Of a stretch of 64,000 bases of DNA, positions 25,201 to 38,600 are shown piece by piece. The notes below the pieces were generated by a model. It ran no database searches. It was not told the DNA's origin and worked only from the letters and a program-made list of their open reading frames with translations. How positions within the stretch are numbered: the first letter of the stretch is position 1; each line of letters opens with the position of its first letter. The stretch covers positions 186,001-250,000 of the forward strand of contig CAJNOL010000113.1 in assembly GCA_905250125.1 (NCBI GenBank), written 5' to 3'. The translations under genes were made by a program, and so were the position numbers. The DNA comes from Rotaria sordida (taxonomy: Eukaryota > Rotifera > Eurotatoria > Philodinida > Philodinidae).

Positions 25201-27373
25201 TAAAATCAAAATCTAATGATTGCTTTGTAGTTTGTGGTAAAATTGGTCGAAATGAGCCTGTTGATGTTGTTGATGGTATAGATGTTGGTTTAAATGATAT
25301 ACGAAGATATTCATAAAATGGAAGAAAATCGGAAACACGTACAAGCTCATCAGCAACAGTAAATGGTTGTCGTGAATATGTCCAATGAGAATGTTGAGAA
25401 TTTATTCTATTTAATAATTCAAGTTCATTTGAAGTTGCAACATATAATGCAATCGGTTTTCGATATTGATAATAAGCTGAACGACGAATAATATCTTCAG
25501 GATAGTCAGCTAATAATTTACGAAGCATTTTAACACAAAAATATTTTGTAGTACCACTAAATGAGTAAATATTATTAGAAAATATAATATCTTGTTTTTA
25601 TTTTTATTTTCATTCTTATTTATAATCCTCTATCATAATATTCTATGACTTCTTCCATCAGAAGTTTTATGCATAGGATACTTGCAGATTTGTTTTCTTT
25701 TTTAATATTCTTATGTTATAAGAAAGAAAATACTACACAGATATCATCATTCATAACTTTGGAAAATTTGATTACAATTCTAAGCATTAAACAGCTTATT
25801 CATCATCTTTCCGTCATTTGCACTTGAGACATTTTTTATTAGATAAGTAATTATATATTATTTTTCCTTTTGGAGTTATGTATATATATATATATATATA
25901 ACCTTGTCTTTCTTTTAGTAGCAATTAGATATTAGCATTGACAGTAAAGAATGAGTACTGTGTAATAAGATACCCATTGAACATTGAAACATATAATACT
26001 CAAGGAAATTTTTTTTTCTTAACAATATTAATGGACGAAACTCATTAGGTTATAATTGGAAACCGTCTGCTAATATTGACCTTGATCTTAGTTTAAGAAT
26101 ACTCTGATTGTAGACATCAATTATTTATAACCAATGAAAGAATATGATTATTCGGAAAATAGAAACGATCTTTTTTTCTAGATTTTATATTGATTCTCAA
26201 GAGCCCTTTAGTCGCTTTAATTTTCTTTCAAGTATATATAATAGTCATACGGAAATGCTTTCGCACAGAATTTTTACTGCGCTATACGCCTCTATGTTCT
26301 TTACAATAGTAAATAGATTGCATAGTTCTATCATAAGAAATATTCTTCTTGATAGTATATATTATTAGTTTCATTGTCAACACTTTCTTATAGCTTAATA
26401 TTTCTAAATTGAGATTCTTTTGATAATGGATCACGTCATTTTTTCACATACAAATCAAATCATCAATATATTTCTATAATGTCGATGTCATATAGACCGA
26501 CTGAAAATCATCAAATGATTTTGATTATTTTGGTGATAGATGTTTAAACGTGTATAATGCATTTCTTTTTTTCCTCATTAGCCCATATATGTCCCATCAC
26601 CAATCAAGAATGCTCTACATGATATATCTCACTTTATAATCTATCGTTATAGCAAAAATACGCTTGTATTCGAAAATATTTTTCATTAAAACAACAAGTA
26701 ATCAGAACGAAAAGCTAAAAAGCGAAAATTGCATTATGAAATATTTTACTAGTCATAAGATTAATCAAACGCAATTTAGGCATGCATCCTTGAAAATCTT
26801 ATCCCAAAGGTAAGACAGAAAAAAAACAAGGCTATTGCACATGCTTGCCGTGTTGTTTGTAAAGAACGCAAATGTGTATGATTTTATTAACTTTTCATAC
26901 TATTATAGATGCATATCTAATATACATTTTTTCTCATTCTGTTTTATTTATTTTGAGACGTATGTGTCATGCATTCAATCGATAGTTATTTTAGCAATGC
27001 TACAATATGAAGATGGAGCTACTAACAATGTTTTTATCTCATCTAACTTATTAGTAGTTTCAATAATTCAATAGAATACTTTTTATTGACTAAATTTCTT
27101 TAAAAAAGCATAAATAAATAAAACTAATATTTACATACCGAAAAATAACAGGCATGTAGGTGTCGCCAAGTGCTATTTTTTCCCATGCGAATCGGCCTTT
27201 AATTGAAGATATATCGATTGCATGTATATCAGTTGATCGTTGAGGAATGACGATTGATGTTGTTTGAAATAAATGTGGTTGTGATGTAAGAGATACCGTT
27301 GATGTGATTGGTACAGCACGTTTTAAATGATTAGTGCTTCTCAATTGTTCGTTTTTAATCATCATGATATATG
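22210..27373 (-). CDS. Unrecognised low-complexity-rich protein, about 1,004 residues, at least six exons
   Basis: Not recognised. Six in-frame GT-AG exons: 27373-27139, 25556-24895, 24774-23824, 23763-23699, 23390-22988 and 22916-22210. The N-terminal part looks structured and conserved (FAWEKIALGDTYMPVIFRGT, YFCVKMLRKLLADYPEDI, SDFLPFYEYL). A Ser/Pro/Gln/Ala-rich linker follows, then a helical-looking block near residues 400-600 (LFFSNMSINLHNAKLI; LILLFNDKFPLNVLNYQHQ). Exon five holds a basic, winged-helix-sized segment (CISIKALCSMLYP, LETRMLRLLRLKKINRFRP, ISFTRLVDIQDIEKHWDYI). The last exon is charged, with Asn runs, a basic patch (KKKIKIIRKRRTPRTRSRA) and the end GWLQKYNIEEFCIRLDF. Composition suggests a nuclear regulator, which is inference only. 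The first exon is preceded by a strong acceptor (CTTCTTGTCAG), so an upstream exon is likely. If not, the ATG at 27365 starts it. Confidence 0.75.
22560..22684 (-). repeat. Two AAT trinucleotide runs encoding poly-Asn
   Basis: Nearly pure trinucleotide runs at 22560-22590 and 22650-22684 encode Asn stretches in the last exon of the unrecognised gene. They also create long spurious open frames on the other strand and in another frame. Confidence 0.85.
23450..23641. mobile_element. Hairpin element inside an intron, about 190 bp
   Basis: A near-palindrome lies in the 308-bp intron 23391-23698. The inner arms are almost perfect: AGGGGCGGTACCTTTTCTTT near 23495-23514 is mirrored by AAAGAAAAGGTACCGCCCTT near 23579-23598, and the arms extend through CTTATTTGTTG/CAACAAATAAG. 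The outer parts are more diverged. The loop is near 23545. It resembles a MITE inserted in the intron without touching the splice sites. Confidence 0.75.
25557..27138 (-). other. 1.6-kb intron of the unrecognised multi-exon gene
   Basis: The donor is CG|GTATGT and the acceptor ends CATTTAG; joining restores the frame across GVIFR-GTTKYF-type sequence (residues VIFRGTTKYF). The open frames inside on the plus strand (25645-25827, 26144-26368, 26835-27074) show no recognisable features. Confidence 0.6.
25880..25901. repeat. (TA)n microsatellite in an intron
   Basis: A pure TA dinucleotide run in the intron between the first two recognised exons of the unrecognised multi-exon gene. Confidence 0.85.
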
Positions 27374-30300
27374 CTGACAAGAAGAAAAATCAAACTAATT
27401 TATATAGTTAAAGCATACTGTAATAGAGATACCTTATTGTGATAGAAATATCAGATTAAAATAAATTAATCACTAATTCATCTAGTATGGAAGAAATAAT
27501 AGAATCTAGAACAAAAATAAAATAATATTTTTGAACTTATTCTAATGAAAGAATAGCTTAATATTATTGCATGCGATACTAGCGACATAGCTCAATGCAA
27601 ATAATCCTGGTAAACAATACACGCACATGCACGTACAGAACGAAACAAATAGAAAAAATTGGCGAAGAATTCATGTTCTTTAGATTTATGAAGCGACCTG
27701 ATAAATGTCATTACACCCTATTCGATGAGGAAAGAAAAAGAACGAGAAAAAATAATGATAGAACGAGAAGAACAACATATCTGAGAAAGAAAACAAGAAA
27801 CAGTGGTGAAAGCCTCCTTCTCGCGCAAAACTCATGCATTCTGCAAATAAAAAAAGAAAGCGAAGGCGTCGACGGACGAATGGGAATGAGAGACCGATAG
27901 ATAAGCAAATAGAAGTGTATAGAGTAAATAGAATAGAATGCAAAGAAGGCGAGCTTCTCGGTTCTTTATTCTCTCATGGATAAACAAACAGAGAAAGGAA
28001 AAAAAGCACTTCAAATCATGTCAATCAGTGAATGTATATTTTTCTAATGCATATGATGGAAGGCAGACACTCATAAAAAAAGCCAACTTATGCAAATAGA
28101 GCAACTACGAGCAAGGCTTCCCGATGCTTTTTTCGACGTATTACGCCGAAATGTAGGAAGAGAAATTGTAGCTCCAAATTAGCATAAAAAGCAATAAAGC
28201 ATTAGGTTTTTAATAGCTTACTACTGACAAGAGCATTAATTAAGCTGAGCTATACAGCTCATTGTTTAAAAATGCAACTTTACTCGGAAATACGATAGTT
28301 AATGAAGCCTACAGTCTATCATTGCAACATTTCATCTTTTTCTCAATACTCTTCTCTTCATTCTGCGCTATAGGCTACGACAGACGGAAATATCTATTAA
28401 GATGTGTCTACGATAACAAGGAGAAGTATCAGATATCTGCCAAATTCATATGATGTACATGTAAGAAGTGTATCCCCTTTTTTCTGTAATTAGCTACGTT
28501 GCCAGATTATACAGCATGCTTTACATGTCTCAAAGGATTATTATTTACTCTTATAAGAAAGTAAATAATCCCGAGCAGTATTTCTAAAACTGTATCTACA
28601 TCTTAGAAACATAATCAGGAAAAGATTTATGTTGTAATTATGCCGCAAGAATATTTCAGTTTTCTATAAAATATCTTCATCGATAGAAGATTTAGAAGGG
28701 TATGATGTCACACGGAAGTCTTCGTTATTAATCAGAGATAATAAGACATCCTTAGTAAACTTTGATGAAAAAAGAAAAACTCACGCAAGCAAGATCATAA
28801 AGTGTTAATAAAACGATCTGAAAGCTGTCAGAGAACTGTAAGTAATTCTCTTACCGGAAATGAGAAGATGCTAATTAACGATGAGTTTTATGCAGAAGAA
28901 TCATAAGAACATCTTCTCAATCAGATACTGATTCAAAACTTTCATCTTCTTTTATCATGTCTTATATTGCAATCAAAAGTTTGTCTACGAAATCTTAGGT
29001 TGATACCTTTCATCATCAATATTTTCTTAGTGAATTATAGAAATAACGAACTACTAAGAAACAGAGCCTTTCGCATAGATCTGCAATAGTTACACTCTAT
29101 AAGCCGAAGACACTAGGTTTTTAGTAGATATCTTGGTAATATGAGATTCTGCAAAGAACATTAGGAATACAATTAAGAATGCTATAAGTAATCCTTTTCA
29201 ATCTAAATCTATGACTACAAAATGTATGAAATTCTGATTACATTTAACTTATACGTGCTTGGTAAGCCGATATACTGAAGTAAAGTAATACTTATTGTAG
29301 ACTTTTAGTTAATAGTACTCATTTGGATTGAATAATTATTTTGAAGATGTCACCTGTTGACTAGGAAAAGATTTCGTATCTTAATCGTGATTACAGAAAA
29401 CAACTAGCATGTCATACGCTATATACATCGTATATTCGAGAAATGGCTATATCCAAGAGATCAATAATATTTCGATATATTAGATTAAAATAACATGTCC
29501 TCCTTCTACTGCTAGACTTTGGCTTTTCTATTATGATTCATCAAATTAGTCAAAGTTTTGACTATTTCTGCGAGGGAAAACACAAACTTCCCATGAAGCA
29601 ATTCTTCTTGGGATCTTCTAGCATGGAATAATCTTATAATATAGGGGGAAGGGAAAGGAGGAAGGACAGAGAATCTATGATAGAAAGAATTTGGGAAACA
29701 AATGGCAGTGGATAAAGCTTGTCCCATAAGAACCCGATTAGTATGTAAAAATACCCGCAGAGGATTTATCAAACGCTTCTTAGAGAAAAATAGGTACACA
29801 AAAATAGCCGAACGAAAAAAAGCTAAGAATGCGACATGATAAGCATGGAAAGAAAAGGGACTTTGTTATTTGTCTACTAGTAGAGCTTACTTCAATTCTT
29901 GGTGACCTATATCGATGAACTTGCAGCAAAAATTGGTGGAAAAATAAAGCATATATGCTTGCGAACTTGCAGCAAATACGAGACAAAAAACTCGATGCAA
30001 TGTATTTTCTTTTCTTGTTACTTCCAATCTCTTTTTCTATCCTTCTGCACACATGCATTTGCTTTGTTGATATAATGAAAGTGTGCATTGCTGCCGTCCG
30101 TCGATGCTTCTATTCCTTTTGCAACTTTTTTTCGCATCACCAATTTACCCATAAAACAAACAACATTATACAGCGAAACATGACAATGTTGATTTGAATT
30201 GTGAAAAATGTCGAAACAATTTCATGCTGCTAAGTTATACATCAGTTTATTAATAGCGAACAACCAATCAGAAACGAATAATCTCAATGACGTTATTGCC

Positions 30301-33300
30301 AGAAAATTGAAAATACTCATTTTATTACCTGTGTCGGGCAGTTTTCGTTCCATTAGGCATACAGTTACGAGTGCAACTCATAGGAAGGAAGAACTTTTTT
30401 CGTTGTTAAATGAAAGAAATTGCTGCCAGACTTTTTTCTTGACATTAAGACAAACTTTCAATTATGTTTATGCTTACTTCTATATTCTTTTTGCATTTTT
30501 ATTTCTTTCGACGTACAAATCGTAATATTTACTCAAGTTATGTTTGTTATGTATCGATTTGGATCGCTTTTGAATGGCTGTGTATAGTATGCATTGTTGT
30601 TGTTCGATGAGATATAGTTATCGGTATATGATTGGTTTGTATATTTAAATCGAACTCCTTAATACATTGTAATTTGATATGCATATAGATTCTTGAAAAA
30701 AAAATTTTCACCTATTTACTTTCTGATAGAACGCAAAAAAAAGCTTTTAGTGCAATTTCTGCATTATTAAAATGTGAAACATTGTAGAGCTGCTAACATT
30801 GTAAAAGAAGAAACTCACCAACATAGGTTTCGGTTTTTGAATTCTTATCCATTGTTAATGCGTATCCATGATGAACGATGATAATCGCGTTATATACTAC
30901 AGCCAGTCTGGAAGAAGGGCAAAGAACAGTTATCTTAAATTCAACTGTGTTTCATACTCATCTTGCAGAAGCTACCGGTACGGCGACTATGCTCGTCATG
31001 CTCCATGAAAAGAGGACGGCAATACTAAAGTATTTGTCATCGTCCATGACCGAGGAGTTCCGCTACTAAGGTGTCTATCAAGGTTTGTGATGGAGAAAAG
31101 AGGGCGTTGCTAAGGTATTTGTGATTGCCTGTGGCGCTCCCATGGTAACGTCTACCATGGTTTGTAGGAGAAGAGAGTCTGAAAATTCTAGTCATATACG
31201 TCACACTCCTTTTAGATCATGTTTCACAAAACCTTCTTTTTCTTCATGGTAACAGACAAGCGATAGTTATAAATTACTCTCAGAAAAATATGCATAGTCT
31301 CATAGGAAAGAGGCCACTTCAAGATTCACTTTGCAAAAATAGAAAATACTTCTTAACAAATTCTATCATACTTTTAACTTGAATGCGGCATTTTTTCAGT
31401 TGTCTACTCATCCTGCGGCAATGAGCCTTTCGTGTAGACACTGCATGTGCTAGTTGCTAGTCTAATGAAAAGATTCTGAATGAATAATTCTAACTTTTAT
31501 GTTTGGTAATACTTATGATCGATTCATATGCATGCAATATAAATGCTTGAAAGAATGTCATAGAAGCTTGAGTAAGTAACTTTTGTGTCACGTAAGCAGT
31601 TTCTCCAACAACTTACAATAATTTAATTAAAATGTTTGCACAGCGCAACTATAAATTAAGCTATATTTAGATAATTAAAGATAGTTTTCGTAGTATAGTA
31701 CAAGACAAGAAATATAAGATACTCCAGATGTGTTTTTGAACTTAATAGATTTTGTTTATATATTCATCATTTACTCGAAATCAATTTGAAAAATATCGTA
31801 AGAACTATGAGTGTCCAATCAATAACAACGGAATAATTTAGCATAGGCATCGCAAAAGAATTATGGGTTATTAGATTTATATTGTACATCAAGGAAATTT
31901 CCATTTTCTCAAGCGATACTAAAATTTGCTCTTGTATTTTCTTCTGACTATCTTTCTGACAGTACTTTTTAGCTATCTAATCACCTCATAGAGACAAAAT
32001 GTTGAAAGATTAAACATACAGTCATAACTAAAGACATATTTTCAATGGGTAGTGACATATATCATTAGAAAAACTGACCCTTTGACACTAAGCGACAATG
32101 AATGAAAAACAACTTTGATCTGTGCTAGAGAAATTAATTATCACAATTTTTTCGACAAAAATATTAATTCTCATAATATCTAATAAGATGCAAATAAATC
32201 TAACATATGCTGATCAACATAGTATAGGGCGCAACATAAAAGCTTTGCTAATGAAAAGGTAGATGTGAGTATGCATATAAATACTCACCAGAATATAATA
32301 CAGTGTCCACTAATGGGAATATTAAGCATTGCATGAACGTGCCATATTCAGTCGCCGTATCGATGCAATATTTGTACCTTATTTTCAAAATATCTGAAAT
32401 CCATGATTAGGCATTATGTAATAATATAATCAACAGTTCTTGCGTTCAATCTCGTAATACCTACGCTTCACATATTTTGAGATCTCTACGAGTCGGATCA
32501 TTGCAAAAATATTTCTTTCATTTGTTTTCTAAATATGAAGGCTTTGAGAATCTTTTCGCACCGTTTTACATATCATTTGATAACCTCTATTGATTCCTAT
32601 TAGGCGCATATAAGTAGGACTTTTAAGTGCCATCAGACCATGTCACATTGTAACCAATATTACCGCAGTCAGTACGCTAATTAGGAGAGGTGTTTCTTTA
32701 TATAACTCTTGCGTATCATTTCCTTCCTGACACATAAGTGTCGCCTATGTACAGCTTAGTCAGGACACTACTGTTTATGCTGCATTAAAGTCATGTCAAC
32801 GTGAAAATGCAAAAAGGACGCTGCTACATAAAACAACTACAGAGACGGTAATATTTATTCTTACGGGTTCTGTTTTGATTCCCAGTCAATAACAAATTGC
32901 TATTGTAGGAAATAGGTAACTCGAAAAGAGTTAATGTGACTTCTGTCGTCTACTTTCCAAATATCAAATCATTTTGCTTATTTGGATTCGAGATATAAAT
33001 GCATCACTAATCAAGAATAGTGTTTTGTTGGAAAAAGTTATTGGCACAATTAATAAAATCTACTCTGTATGTTTCTGATACTTGCGACTACCTTATCTAT
33101 AGTGTCATTGACAAAAGAAAATATGCGGACGTTATTTCTACTAAAATATCTTTTAAAAAAACGAATATAGAAGATTTTTTTCATGGACCGATTTAAATTC
33201 TACTTACTAAGTTATAATCATTTTTCAAAGACACTTATTGTTAAGATTTTCTCTAAACTCCTACTATTATGTTTCGAATAACTTTGAACTATTCATAGTA

Positions 33301-35416
33301 ATCGAGCTTAAATTGTCACTAATGGCTGGAACAAACTAGTGATTGTTTTTCTGTATCAGATTTAATTGAATTTAAGGAAGTTTTCTGTAGTATTTATGAA
33401 ACCGATGCGGAAATACCTGAGAACAGATTTCATTAAATAATGATTGTATCGGAGCAAGCACAACTTAAATTTATCCATAATAAAAGTTTCCTATGATCGC
33501 TTTTTTAGATATTTTGATAGAAATTACGTCCGCCTTTTCTTCTGTTGATGACACTATTATTAAGGTAGTCACAAGTGTCAGAACTATACAGATTAGATTT
33601 TATTAATCATAAGAATAAATTTTGTTTCCATTGTTTTTAGTTCGGTGCAGAATATTGTCCAACTCTCAGCCATGCTTTCTTACACACGGCTTGTTTAGAC
33701 TTATTCGTTCTCATATCTCGAACATTACTTAGTAGATTTCAAAAAGAAGGTCCTTTGTCTGAAACCCCAAACATCTTCGGAAAGATTCTATAAAAGCCCT
33801 TCAAGTTTTTTGATAAGATTTCTGATTTTTCAAAAGCGTTCTGATGAATACTTAATTGGTTTTGCGAATATTCGAAAATCATTAGGTCGTCTCGAAAATA
33901 TCGACTTTGCAACAATAAAATTGTTTTCAGAAATACTTATAGCATCGTCTAGAATTAGTCTAGAAGTATTATGGCATACTAGAAAACCCATATTGCTGAA
34001 GAAGCTGATTTAGAATCCGTAAAGGTAGACAAGAAGAAATTTTCGATTTCGGGAAATTTGGCTCGACCACTTCAAGAGTTTCTGAATCTGTGGAATCTCT
34101 TGATGTATATTAGAGGACTTTGATCGGTTCACAAAAATTTGCGCCACTTCTCGGCATTTCTGAAGATTGGAATATCGTCAAAGATTTCAAAAAAAAATCT
34201 GGCAAACTTAAAAAATAGCGAAAATATCGAAGTTCATATTTGAATATAGATTTTCTGGTTTTTGACTTTCTATTAACCCTCACAGACTTTCAGATTATAA
34301 AAATCATCAGTATGTTCAACGTCATTGATTCAGTTACCAGTACTTAGTTCTTAACTACAACGTATCTTTCAAATACAAAATCATGTCATACTCAAAAAAA
34401 AAATTTGTTGACATTTTCTACATATATATTTTAGTTCAAGTTATAAATGTATTAGTTATGTACTGATAATCATTCCTAATTTCCTAAAATGCTTTATAAC
34501 ATGTTGTTGATTTGATAAACCAAGAAGTTGATTTTCATAGAAACACTATTCTGCAGAAAATATCTGTCTTAAGGATGTGAATCATCTTAAATACACAGAA
34601 CTCAGTTCTTTTAAGTTGAAGACAAAACAATTTGAAGACTCAGTGGGAAACGTAGAGTTTTGGAACTTCGAAAGAAATGCGAAAATTTACCTATCATGGA
34701 AATTTATGATTTCCAATATTAAAGTTTCAGACAGTTGACAACACCTCAATTATATGAGACTGAGTTCGATAGACTTCGAACATCTTGACGTGACTTTTGA
34801 GTTGGAAAAATGACAGTATTCAAAGAGTTGTAGTAGATCTTTTCGAGCAGTTCCTAATATCATTAGGCCAAAAACATTATCTGAATAGAAATGTCACGTC
34901 CGTGAGTACGCTTCCTTATGACGAAAATTACTACACATTTACTTTTAGCTCTATGATAAATGTAGCCATATACGGCTGTCGCACTATAGACAAGTCGAGC
35001 CGTTTAGATTCATCATAAATGAAGCATTGTAATGACATTGAGATGATTATTTATCATCCAATCATGGTGTACTTTCTCGAGAAATATTTTCGTAAATTAT
35101 TGTGCAGATTTTCGGCAAAACATGGGATATCCGTGGTTAGTATTTGATGGCTGATATCCGTACAGAGGTCCTAATTGAACAATGTATGGTCATCAAAACA
35201 GATTATTCAGGCTCGGCTATTTCATAGCATTCGTGTTTGCAATCGAATCCTTTGAAGCAAGATTTCACTTATGGATAGGTTCGCTTGCTGTCATTGTCGA
35301 ATTCATTTTAGTAATTCAAGAGACGAAAGACGGAGTTCAACAAAGTAAAAATAGAAACCTGTCAGTAAAAGTTTTTGAACCAAGCCGTGCACTTCAGAGA
35401 AGCACTTTATCACTTA
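27374..35416. other. Gene-poor region, about 8 kb
   Basis: No supportable gene. Contents seen: a purine-rich stretch at 27640-28000 that makes long spurious frames on both strands; a small diverged tandem duplication at 31003-31169; and mixed-composition segments (28-30.5 kb, 33.6-35.2 kb) that may be decayed repeats. The first exon of the gene to the left may also lie here. No protein family was recognised in six frames. Confidence 0.45.
31003..31169 (+). repeat. Diverged tandem duplication, two copies of about 80 bp
   Basis: The copies, about 31003-31085 and 31089-31169, share ordered blocks: AAAAGAGG, GCNATACTAAAGTATTTGT in one and TTGCTAAGGTATTTGTGATTG in the other, GCTC/GTTCC, then AAGGTTTG and CATGGTTTG at their ends. 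The duplication stands out because the segment is less AT-rich than its surroundings. A fragment of an older coding or repeat sequence is possible. Confidence 0.5.
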
Positions 35417-35643
35417 CAATGAAGGGGTCTGCATTGTCCGTTGAAAAGACTAGACATATTCGAATCAACATAAAGTTCTCACCGACAAACAAACAAACTT
35501 AAAATGTTAGCCGTCGTTGAAGTGTCTGGACCAGGCACTTCAACGACGACTAATATTTTAAGTTTGTTTGTTTGTCGGTGAGAACTTTATGTTGATTCGA
35601 ATATGTCTAGTCTTTTCAATTGACAATGCAAACACCTCCATTA
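35417..35643. mobile_element. Nearly perfect palindrome, about 225 bp
   Basis: The arms 35431-35530 and 35531-35630 are reverse complements with about five mismatches by eye, and there is almost no spacer: the centre reads GTCTGGACCAGGCAC. Landmarks are GACTAGACATATTCGAATC on the left, matched on the right by GATTCGAATATGTCTAGTC, and the ACCGACAAACAAACAAAC block with its complement. The outermost 15 bases per side are more diverged. This fits a foldback or MITE insertion of recent origin, or a locally duplicated and inverted segment. Confidence 0.8.
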
Positions 35644-38600
35644 TTAGAGAAAGCCAGCATTATTTCCGGAATAGGTCGAATGCATATGTTACGACACCAA
35701 GACAGTGAAGCTTGGAAGACCGAATTCAACTCTTGCTTATGTTTCTCTCGCGACTCCATAATGTATTAACCATTCAAATTGAATAATACGGCACGGAAAT
35801 GGTCTTATACGACTAAGTCACAATAGGCTTTGGCCTAGAAACCACGATCACATCCGGCACATCGTATTATGCTTGGTTACGGTACAAAACAGTGCTACTA
35901 AGTGCGATCTGTTTCGGTGAAACGTTAGCATGTCGTATCCGATTACTGCTTACACACTGTATGGACTTCATCTAATAGGAATGCTTCAAATTCACAATTA
36001 GCCATCATATAGTGGCATAAGACCCCTAGTTCTTATCAACTCCTATCTGACACTATCAAGATTTTCATGACTCAATGTCTCTAAGGACCATGTTATGTTA
36101 AAAACATTTCTTTCTCATTGTTATTTCTTTAATTTTTTTTTCTGTTACTATTGAACTCTCATTCACTATTTTGAGCTATTTTATACATCAGTCGATAACT
36201 TTTGCTGAGGTATAACCGAAAGAATCAATTGTGACGCCTAAGGGGGTTCCCTCAGAATTGATTTAGTGCTTAGAATAGACCGTTTGGGCTGAAACTTCTA
36301 GAAATGAGTGATCCTAGTGGGAAACGTTTGTGGTAAAAATGTCAGTCTGATATACCCTACTAAACCAAACTTCCGGCTTGTTTTCCTACCTTCCAGAAAA
36401 ATCGAAATAACTCCGTTGTTATAAGGGGTACAGGGCTCGGGCTGGTTTCAAATTGAAGCTAGCCTCTGTACACAACTTTTGATCGGACGGAATTTTGAGA
36501 CTCCATTCCATTCATTTTTTATGAGCAATTTAATAGACATGATGTTCAAAATAAGTGTAGAAAAAGGTGATCCGATCGACAGTAAACTCCACTTTTCTCA
36601 GTCCAGGAATCAAGTATTAAAAATCCATCCGATGAAAAATTTGCTCTGGCTCAGACCTTTAAAACAAAAATAGAACATCGGTAATACCCCGAGCCGAGAG
36701 AGAGTTATTTCAATTTTCCTGCCTAGAAACCATGTTTTGAGAAAAAAACGCTAAAGAAGTTTTAGAAATGGATTTTTTCATGCAAATCCAGAACAAATCA
36801 TATTACAATGGTATATTGTTAATAAATTCCAGTGAACTGTTTTAAAGTACGTAATAGATGAAGGTAACTAACACCATCTGACATGCTGGTTAATATACAA
36901 ATCTTTTATTCAATGATAATGCAAGTGGCAATGCAGTTTTTCCAAGATTGAAAAACTGTAAAAACCACGAACATTTCTCCAAAAATATGGTACTAGTGTC
37001 AAAGTTTTATACGATAAGTCTTCGAAAATCTGGTCATTTTTCAAAAAGCCATATAGATTCTGAAAGAAGAAGGTTCGCTGCATCTTCCTGTGATAAAAAC
37101 TCAACTTTGATATTTTTTTGAAAAATTCGGTTTTCTAAGGGCCCCTTAAAAATGTCTTTCTGCTACAGTTGATGGAGATCAACGTTGAGACCACCATTAA
37201 TCATGTATAGAGATCTACTGTTTTTTATACACATCATATCCACCGTTTTTTCGTAATCAGTAAGTACTATACATTGTAAGGATACCTAAAATTTAATGAT
37301 GATCTACTGTATGCATTTTCTAAACCTTGCTGTTCTCATCTTACCAAACTATGGGCGATCAAATCTTTTTCTTACTCGCCATCTCATAAGCACACAAGGT
37401 TACATTATTTTATGTTCCAAGACTGATGTTTAATATTTGGTAGTAGTTTTCATGAGCAGATGGGATCGTTCCTAATGCTTATTTATGGTAAATAATGGAA
37501 TATTCACGATCTCTTGTGCTGTAAACAGGTTGTTATAGGCTACCTAACATTACTCATGTAGGAACTGGAATAAATGTTGCAAACAGTGTCCTTCTCTATA
37601 ACGAAAGTGATCGCATACAGTCTCCTACGATAGCTATAGCAAGCCATCTGAGTCAAAGATGTCCCAAGGTCATCAAAATTGAGGGTCACCAACAGAGAAG
37701 ATACGTTCCACGAAATTCGGAATGGTTGACAGTTGTGGCGGGGATTTGTGAGCCGAAAAACGAAGAAAATTGTTCAATTTCGCTAGAGAAAGCCAAAAAT
37801 TTTCAAAATTGGGCGTCATCCTTCTTCCAGTGACGACATCCTTGATCTTGGTAGATATGTCTACTCACGGATTTGGTCAAATATTGGATGTTTCTTGATG
37901 CGTTTGTTCAATGAGCTTCAGATGTTTTGTCATCCTGCAAAGATTTCAATCTGAGTGTTGAGGTCGTCAGGAATATGTTTTTGTAAAAAACAAATGTTTC
38001 ATTCAATTTGATTTTGTCGGAATTATTTCTATTGAAATAAAATCGTAGATCTCTGAACTCTCCTGCTTTATTTCTATGCTTATGATTTTACACGTTTTTA
38101 AATGTTAGTCGTAATGATTCAATGAAATCTGAAACAATTTCTACAACTAAGTGCTTCTATTTTATTTAGTCGTCTAACACTATCTATACTTCATTGAAGG
38201 TGTCCGTATTATTTCAAAAATCTTTATCAAAATTAAATCTTAACCGTATCATGTGTGTCATTAATTTTTAAACTTTGACTCACAACTTAAAGGGAAAGCA
38301 TATCTAACTTATCGTCAAAAAGAAATGACAAAAATATGCACCGTCATAAACAACCGTCTATGGAGAAATGCAGCAATCTACATGACTCAAGTTTATCATC
38401 TTATATCTCTATGCTGTAGATAGTCATTTGTGAGCATATATAGATTCGTTATTTTTCATTCTTAAAGATAGGAAACTACAAAGACTAGTAGAAATATTGC
38501 TCATACATTACCGTCCCTCATTTACTGTTAACAAAAAAAACAAATGTAAAATAGTATTTAGATTGCATGTCGGCGATGTATTATCTTCACACGTAAATGA

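Noticed and set aside
27595-28014. Several overlapping frames on both strands
   Set aside because: Purine-rich composition on one strand removes stops and creates Phe/Leu/Ser-rich frames on the other. No protein features.
35182-35502. 106-codon plus-strand frame
   Set aside because: It runs into the left arm of the 225-bp palindrome, shows no recognised domain and has no upstream or downstream exon signals that I could pair.
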